A DNA stretch of 48,180 nucleotides, from assembly GCA_031422195.1 (NCBI GenBank), contig JANOPZ010000144.1:1-48180 (forward strand), in the 5' to 3' direction. Below the pieces are notes generated by a model, which had not been told where the DNA came from, did no database searches, and worked only from the letters and a program-made list of their open reading frames with translations. Below are positions 42,895 to 48,180 of the stretch, one piece after another. The position numbers and the translations under genes are program-made. Numbering within the stretch: position 1 is the first letter of the stretch; each line of letters opens with the position of its first letter. The stretch comes from JALOTE01 sp031422195 (GTDB lineage Bacteria; Pseudomonadota; Alphaproteobacteria; Rhizobiales; Rhizobiaceae).

Positions 42895-43999
42895 TGCGCC
42901 ACGTCAGGGCATTTGTGGCCGCATAGTTGAATACCGACGACATGAGTGCACCAGCCAGACCCGCAATCAATGGAATACTGGCATCGTAGCCGTGAATGAG
43001 GCTAGCGACCGATACGTTTGCGAGTGTTCCAAAAGAACAAAGAGCGTAAAAACTGAGCAAGCCGATGAAAAACGAAAAGCCTTTCAGCCTTTTATCGCGA
43101 TAAGTCAGACTATTATTTAGGACAAAATTAAAAGTCATCGCAATCATGGTTGCGGCAAATTGACTCCACGCAAAATTGAGCCCTGACCGTTCATTGAGCA
43201 CGTAAAGTGCTGTCAGATGGACCATTAGCCCGGTAGCGCCAACGGTTGCAAACATCAAAAAACGCAACGGTACCAACCCACCCGTCAACTTCGAAACCAG
43301 CAATCCGAGGAACTGGAGTGTCACAAGACTGTCAAGCTTTGAAGCACCGGCAATTCGGCTCCGAAAGACAAAAGGAATTTCAACGGTTTTCAATGGCTGT
43401 TTGCTTGAAGCAACCAAATCAAGCAGGATCTTAAATCCCTCGCGGGAAAGCGAACTGGCAACCGCTTCGACCTTGTCACGGCGCACCATAAAAAAACCCG
43501 ACATTGGGTCTGACAGCTTTATGCCTAGAGCGCGCTGGGCCATTTGTGTTGCAACATCGCTACCCCATTGACGTACAGCATTTAGGCCGTCCCCAGACGG
43601 GCTTGTGCCCAAATTGCGGCTGCCCACAACAAGATCTGCGCCGTTTTGAAGTTCAGCAAGCATTTTTGGCAACAATGTTTCGTCATGTTGCAAGTCACCA
43701 TCCATAACCGCAACAAATGGTGCGCTGGAGGCCAGAATTCCCTCGATGCAAGCGCCAGCCAAACCCCGCCGGCCAACCCTCCTAAGACAGCGAACTCGAA
43801 TATCTTGAACGGCAAGCGCTTTAACGGCCGCATGGGTGCCGTCAGGACTATTATCGTCTACAAATATGACTTCAAAGGCAGTATCGACGAGGGTCTCTCG
43901 CAGTCGGTCAATGAGGAAAGCAACATTGTTTCGCTCATTATATGTCGGCACAATTACTGCGAGTAACGGCCCGTTCCAAATGGTGGTAAGGTAGGGCAC
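42887..43999 (-). CDS. GT2 polyprenyl-phosphate sugar synthase with GtrA domain
   Basis: This 370-residue protein has an N-terminal GT2 domain like dolichyl/polyprenyl-phosphate mannose synthase (AVIVPTYNERNNVAFLIDRL, VIFVDDNSPDGTHAAVKAL, FVAVMDGDLQHDETLLPKML, DPMSGFFMVRRD) to about residue 235, then a GtrA-type membrane domain of four helices (RFLMFATVGATGLMVHLTAL to the end). It should load a sugar on a polyprenyl phosphate and help flip it. The start is GTG at 43999 with GAAGGAAA 9 bases upstream. The GT39 gene follows with overlap. Confidence 0.92.
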   Translation of the reverse strand: MPYLTTIWNGPLLAVIVPTYNERNNVAFLIDRLRETLVDTAFEVIFVDDNSPDGTHAAVKALAVQDIRVRCLRRVGRRGLAGACIEGILASSAPFVAVMDGDLQHDETLLPKMLAELQNGADLVVGSRNLGTSPSGDGLNAVRQWGSDVATQMAQRALGIKLSDPMSGFFMVRRDKVEAVASSLSREGFKILLDLVASSKQPLKTVEIPFVFRSRIAGASKLDSLVTLQFLGLLVSKLTGGLVPLRFLMFATVGATGLMVHLTALYVLNERSGLNFAWSQFAATMIAMTFNFVLNNSLTYRDKRLKGFSFFIGLLSFYALCSFGTLANVSVASLIHGYDASIPLIAGLAGALMSSVFNYAATNALTWRNV

Positions 44000-44337
44000 T
44001 CTTATATGTTTCCTTCAATCGACGGTGCAATCCGATTAGCGTGACGCAACTTGATCGTCAATTATGCCGAAAAGACACAAATCAAAATGGCCTGGTTGAA
44101 TCACTGTTGAATCACTGTTGGATCACTTGCTTGGTTTCCAGAGATCGTGGCTCATTATTTCCTTAACCCAACATGCCAAAATCGTACCCAAGGCGGCTAG
44201 AAGCCGCTGAATCAGTAATGGCGCAAAATTGCCATTGTCGCTTCAAGCAAGTAGAACAATAAAGGTGTTTTCGATTGTGTTGGGCTTGAAAACCTTGGCA
44301 CGACTGTTGACGCCAATTATTTACAGGAGATCGTTCA
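44000..44337. other. Divergent intergenic region, GT2 and sugar aminotransferase genes
   Basis: These 338 bases separate two divergent genes and should hold both promoters. They include three tandem 11-base repeats (44096-44128). Short frames here, including one at 44163-44387 that overlaps the aminotransferase start, show no family features. Confidence 0.4.
44096..44128. repeat. Three tandem 11-base repeats
   Basis: Units TTGAATCACTG, TTGAATCACTG and TTGGATCACTT lie head to tail in the divergent promoter region. They could be repeated binding sites or a simple slippage product. Confidence 0.8.
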
Positions 44338-45486
44338 GTGACGGTTGCTAATACGCTGGTACCAAAAATAGAGTTTATCGACCTCAAAGCCCAGCGCGCC
44401 TATATTGGTCAGGCTATGGATGATGCGATTATTGCAGCTGTGCACGAGGGCAGCTACATTTTGGGGCCGCAGGTTAAAGCGCTTGAGGGCAAACTGGCCG
44501 CTTTTTGCGGCGCCAAAAATGCAATGGGTTGCGCCAATGGCACCGATGCCATTGCGTTGCCGTTGATGGCGCTCAATTTAAGGCCCGGGCATGCCGTCAT
44601 TTGTCCGAGTTTTACGTTCGCTGCAACAGCAGAAGTTGTGGCTTGGCTTGGAGCAACACCTATCTTCGTTGATATTGACGAAACAACCTACAATCTAAAT
44701 CCCAAAACGCTTGGGCTGGCCATTGATACAGCGCGACGTGAAGGTCTGGAAGTCAAGGCATTGATTGCGGTGGACCTTTTTGGGCAGCCGGCCGACTATG
44801 ATCCAATTGAATCATTCTGCAAAGAAGCCGGCATTTTCTTGATTTCAGATTCGGCGCAAGGGTTCGGTGCTACGTACAAAGGCCGGATTACGGGCGGCAT
44901 TGGTGACTTTGCGACGACAAGTTTTTTTCCAGCAAAACCGCTTGGGGCCTATGGCGATGGCGGGGCTGTTTTCACGCCTCATGACGAATATTTCGACGTG
45001 ATGCGATCGCTTCATGTTCACGGTAAGGGGACCGACAAATATGATAATGTGCGTATTGGTGTAAATTCACGTCTGGATACCATTCAGGCTGCTGTCCTTC
45101 TGCAAAAACTTGCTGTCTTTGGCGAGGAAATCGAAAAACGCCAAATAGTGGCTGGTCGTTATGAAGCTGGTCTTTCTGATGTAGCAATTACACCGCAAGT
45201 GTTGGACGGCTGTGTTTCGACGTGGGCCCAATATACAATTCGAGTGCCATCAGCCAAGCGCGACGCATTTGTTGCGGCGTGTAAAAGCAAAGGCGTACCT
45301 ACTGCGATTTATTACCCTAAACCATTGCACCAGCAAATTGCATATAAGCGCTTTCCTGTAGCCGGAAACGGGTTGCCGATTTCAGAGCGTGTTGCCCATG
45401 AAGTCGTAGCATTGCCAATGCACGCCTATCTTGAAGAAGAAACGCAAGCCTATATTATTGACGCCGTACGCTCTGCGGTATCTTGA
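44338..45486 (+). CDS. DegT/DnrJ/EryC1 sugar aminotransferase, WbpE-like
   Basis: This 382-residue PLP-dependent aminotransferase closely recalls WbpE, which aminates UDP-3-keto-N-acetylglucosaminuronate on the way to di-amino sugars of O-antigens. Features are IEFIDLKAQRAYIGQAMDD, GSYILGPQVKALEGKLAAFC, CANGTDAIALPLMAL, the PLP lysine in TSFFPAKPLGAYGDGGAVFT, and RIGVNSRLDTIQAAVLLQKL. The start is GTG at 44338, well supported by AGGAG 8 bases upstream. The partner genes wbpA, wbpB, wbpD and wbpI are not in the window; other polysaccharide genes may be elsewhere. No clear terminator follows. Confidence 0.9.
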   Translation: MTVANTLVPKIEFIDLKAQRAYIGQAMDDAIIAAVHEGSYILGPQVKALEGKLAAFCGAKNAMGCANGTDAIALPLMALNLRPGHAVICPSFTFAATAEVVAWLGATPIFVDIDETTYNLNPKTLGLAIDTARREGLEVKALIAVDLFGQPADYDPIESFCKEAGIFLISDSAQGFGATYKGRITGGIGDFATTSFFPAKPLGAYGDGGAVFTPHDEYFDVMRSLHVHGKGTDKYDNVRIGVNSRLDTIQAAVLLQKLAVFGEEIEKRQIVAGRYEAGLSDVAITPQVLDGCVSTWAQYTIRVPSAKRDAFVAACKSKGVPTAIYYPKPLHQQIAYKRFPVAGNGLPISERVAHEVVALPMHAYLEEETQAYIIDAVRSAVS

Positions 45487-45914
45487 GGAAATCATTTCAA
45501 CTGCGGGCATTTGGGCCAATGGTTTTGAGCCGCCTGCAACCAGATTTTTTTAATCATTAAGCTGAGCAACGTGCCTGTTGGGCCCAGCCGTTAGGCAAAG
45601 TAGAGCAAAATAGCAGTGGTGCTTGCCTTGAGCGGGTTCGATCGAGCTAAAACATGCAATTTTGAAGAACGCCCGGTTAAGGTATTGATTCTAGGCAGGT
45701 TTTTCGGCTGACGATGATCGAAAGCTGGTTTCGCGCGACGCGGTTGTTTGTGCGTCTTAATGGGCTCGGCGTGCCGGTCGGTAAAGCCATTCATCACCGG
45801 GTGAGACTTTTCGCATTTGGTATATAAACGTTTCTTCTGGCACAGCTTGTTTTGCCACTTTATCCACGCGCAGCTACCGCAGTTTATCATTCGGCTTCAA
45901 TCGCAGGAGCCAAC
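45487..45914. other. Intergenic region before DUF2793 gene
   Basis: These 428 bases have no supported gene. A minus-strand frame of 99 codons (45591-45890) has basic, low-complexity composition and no family traits. A TATATAA sequence near 45825-45833 could be a -10 element for the DUF2793 gene. A T-run near 45546 is without a clear stem. Confidence 0.4.
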
Positions 45915-47234
45915 ATGCCAAGTACAAATTTGAATTTGCCTTACATAGCGCCATCACAGGCTCAAAAACATGTTACACATAACGAAGCGTTGCGAGCGCT
46001 GGATGCACTGGTTCATATATCGGTAGAAACGGCCAGCCTTTCTATTGCCCCAAGCACACCAGTTGAGGGTTCGCGCTACATCGTAGCTGCAACACCCAGC
46101 GGTTCTTGGGCTGGTCAGCAAAACGCAATCGCGGCTTGGCAAGATGGCGGCTGGCAGTTTTACGCTCCAAATGCCGGGTTTATTGCACATTTAAGGACCA
46201 ATGGGGGCTTTTTAGTCTTCGATGGTGCGTTTTGGCTACCTTGGGCAACCAATCTGCTTCAAGGTCTGACCCTCATGGGAATTAATGCGACGGCTGACAG
46301 TACCAACAGATTATCAGTCAAAAGTGACGCCGTTTTGTTTGATCATAATGGATCGTCCGCCCGTGTGAAGTTGAATAAGGCCGCATCGCCTCAAACAGCA
46401 TCGTTGCTGTTTCAAAACGCTTATTCCGGCCGGGCTGAAATCGGTTTGCAGGGTGACGATAGTTTCCGCTTAAAAGTCACTACCGATGGCACCAATTGGC
46501 GCGATGCGTTAACTGCAGACCCTGCAACCGGGTTGATAAAAACAGGTGGTGTTGACCTTTCAACAGCCAATCTGGTCAATCTTTTGCCAGATAGTGGCCG
46601 TTTTTCCGGTAACGCTTCTAACAATAGTTACTTGGGGGTTTCATTCAGCGCGCCAAGTTACCTTGCACCACAAAGTGGCACTGTAATAAGCGCAAAGGGC
46701 AAATCAATTTACGACAGCATCGATTATGGCGGTGCGGCGGCAGCACTTGATCCCACTGTGAAAGCGCTTTTGGACAGCATCCGTGCGTCAAACGGTAGGC
46801 GTTACGGTATTGAATGGTTCGTTGCGCGAATTGTGGCAGGAACGAGTGTTTCAGAAACTGTGTTGATAAACAGCGTCACCTACGGATTGGCGTTCCAGAA
46901 TATTTTTGCATCTTTGCCGCGCCGTTTTACGGTAGCCTATTATGTGAGGGCTGTAACCGACAATTTGGTGATTGCCGCCAATCACGGCTTAGCGGTTCGC
47001 ACATTTATTGATGGCAATTTAGTGACTGTAGCGAGTGTGATTACGCCCGCAGATGGCTGGAAACATATTTGCATCCATGGCACCCCAAACCCGCACTTTT
47101 TTAGCTATCGCGTATTTCAACTGCTAATGCCTGTTGCCGGCGAGGCATTGCTGGCAATGCCCTCAATTGTGTTTGGCCACGCGGATATACCGCTCGATAC
47201 CGGTGTGATGATGAATAGTAAACTGTTTGGATGA
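45915..47234 (+). CDS. DUF2793 domain protein with unassigned C-terminal half
   Basis: This 439-residue protein begins with the DUF2793 domain: LNLPYIAPSQAQKHVTHNEA at residues 5-24, RALDALVHISVE, then EGSRYIVAATPSGSWAGQ and a Trp-rich part (AAWQDGGWQFYAPNAG) to about residue 120. This domain is found in alphaproteobacterial phage-like or gene-transfer-agent-like structural proteins, as far as I recall. The middle is a Ser/Thr/Asn-rich beta-type sequence; the C-terminal about 200 residues (GRRYGIEWFVARIVAG, PRRFTVAYYVRAV, PADGWKHICIHGTPNPHFF) look like a beta-sandwich but match no family I can name. The ATG at 45915 is chosen for GCAGGAG upstream. No signal peptide is seen and no other phage gene is nearby. 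Confidence 0.8.
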   Translation: MPSTNLNLPYIAPSQAQKHVTHNEALRALDALVHISVETASLSIAPSTPVEGSRYIVAATPSGSWAGQQNAIAAWQDGGWQFYAPNAGFIAHLRTNGGFLVFDGAFWLPWATNLLQGLTLMGINATADSTNRLSVKSDAVLFDHNGSSARVKLNKAASPQTASLLFQNAYSGRAEIGLQGDDSFRLKVTTDGTNWRDALTADPATGLIKTGGVDLSTANLVNLLPDSGRFSGNASNNSYLGVSFSAPSYLAPQSGTVISAKGKSIYDSIDYGGAAAALDPTVKALLDSIRASNGRRYGIEWFVARIVAGTSVSETVLINSVTYGLAFQNIFASLPRRFTVAYYVRAVTDNLVIAANHGLAVRTFIDGNLVTVASVITPADGWKHICIHGTPNPHFFSYRVFQLLMPVAGEALLAMPSIVFGHADIPLDTGVMMNSKLFG

Positions 47235-47384
47235 CGGGCTTGGCTTTTAGCCGATATGAACTGGACAGGCTTTACTGCAGATCATCGAGCTAATTTCAGA
47301 TAGCCTCAAATCGCAAAACCCGTGGCGAATCTATGCGAAAAAACGATCGACCGGTTGCAGCAAAAGCTAAAAAAAGAAGGGATT

Positions 47385-47461
<77 letters not shown>

Positions 47462-47567
47462 TCAACCTGAGCAATTGTGCCCTAGAAACGAGCCGCCAAA
47501 AAAGAATTTTGGGCGGCGAATGTAAAGAGAAGCTGGATTTAACCCAAACCACACAGTGCACTTAGCA

Positions 47568-47685
47568 GACCTCGCAGCGACTTACTCTCCCGCATCTTAA
47601 GATGAAGTACCATCAGCGCTGGGGCGTTTCACGGCCGAGTTCGGAATGGGATCGGGTGCAGCCACCCCGCCATAACCACGAGGTC
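47568..47685 (-). rRNA. rrf: 5S ribosomal RNA
   Basis: About 118 bases read on the minus strand match the alphaproteobacterial 5S rRNA: ends GACCTCG and CGAGGTC pair as helix I, and internal stretches GGTTATGGCGGGGTGGC, CCGATCCCATTCCGAACTCG and GGTACTTCATCTTAAGATG are conserved. The ends may be off by a few bases. It lies about 105 bases after the 23S end. Confidence 0.95.
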
Positions 47686-47790
47686 GGCAAAGTGCATTGT
47701 GTGTTGAGAAGCTGGTTGTCTTTTCTTGGACATGTCTACTTGCGCAAACTGTACCATGCAAACCCGCAAAGCGGGTACAGGCAATGAGAA

Positions 47791-48180
<390 letters not shown>

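Noticed and set aside
45591..45890. Minus-strand open frame of 99 codons before the DUF2793 gene
   Set aside because: Composition is unlike the neighbouring proteins, no ribosome binding site or family trait is seen, and it would overlap the promoter region of the DUF2793 gene.

Overview
The window looks like an ordinary chromosomal segment of an alphaproteobacterium, most likely of the Hyphomicrobiales (Rhizobiales). Supporting signs are the rRNA and initiator tRNA sequences, a glgP-glgB-glgC-glgA-glgX operon, a three-gene proton-translocating transhydrogenase preceded by an aa3-oxidase subunit IV gene, a fused indolepyruvate oxidoreductase, and a TakP-like TRAP binding protein. The GC content looks moderate. 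The genus cannot be fixed from the sequence alone. No plasmid, prophage, CRISPR array, transposase or recognisable defence island is present.

Layout. 1-1430: a truncated secreted-protein gene and a lone sarcosine-oxidase-beta-like flavoprotein. 1806-3012: ribosomal protein S21 and a TPR lipoprotein. 3090-6483: pntB, pntAB, pntAA and the small aa3-oxidase subunit IV gene, all on the minus strand. 6597-9945: a FeeM-like N-acyltransferase and a membrane GGDEF-EAL protein. 10076-17423: indolepyruvate ferredoxin oxidoreductase, divergent from TRAP dctQ-dctM and a YjbR-family gene, with the Tat-exported binding protein (takP-like) convergent. 17704-21249: a class I glutamine amidotransferase, a LacI regulator with a D-2-hydroxyacid dehydrogenase, and a MarR regulator with a long basic N-terminal extension.

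21322-24767: a photolyase-like FAD-domain protein of unusual domain order, then a CobW metallochaperone GTPase paired with a WD40 protein, followed by a large inverted repeat. 25047-31568: a purine/ureide catabolic cluster (uraH divergent from a puuE-uraD fusion, an allE-like cupin, allA and a deaminase), then a GMC oxidoreductase and an FAH-family hydrolase. 31617-41142: the glycogen operon, transcribed glgP to glgX on the minus strand. 41428-45486: a polyprenyl-phosphate sugar synthase with a GtrA domain, a GT39 transferase and a WbpE-like sugar aminotransferase, suggesting surface-glycan work. 45915-47234: a DUF2793 protein. 47385-48180: the 3' end of an rRNA operon on the minus strand (23S, 5S, initiator tRNA-Met).

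The clearest functional units are hydroxyisourate/allantoin to glyoxylate, glycogen synthesis and breakdown, NADPH generation by transhydrogenase, and a possible 2-oxoacid uptake and oxidation module (TRAP plus indolepyruvate oxidoreductase). The most unusual items are the permuted-looking photolyase homologue, the CobW-WD40 pair, the DUF2793 protein with an unassigned C-terminal half, and several repeat or dyad structures in intergenic DNA. About a third of the genes use GTG or TTG starts, several backed by strong Shine-Dalgarno sequences.
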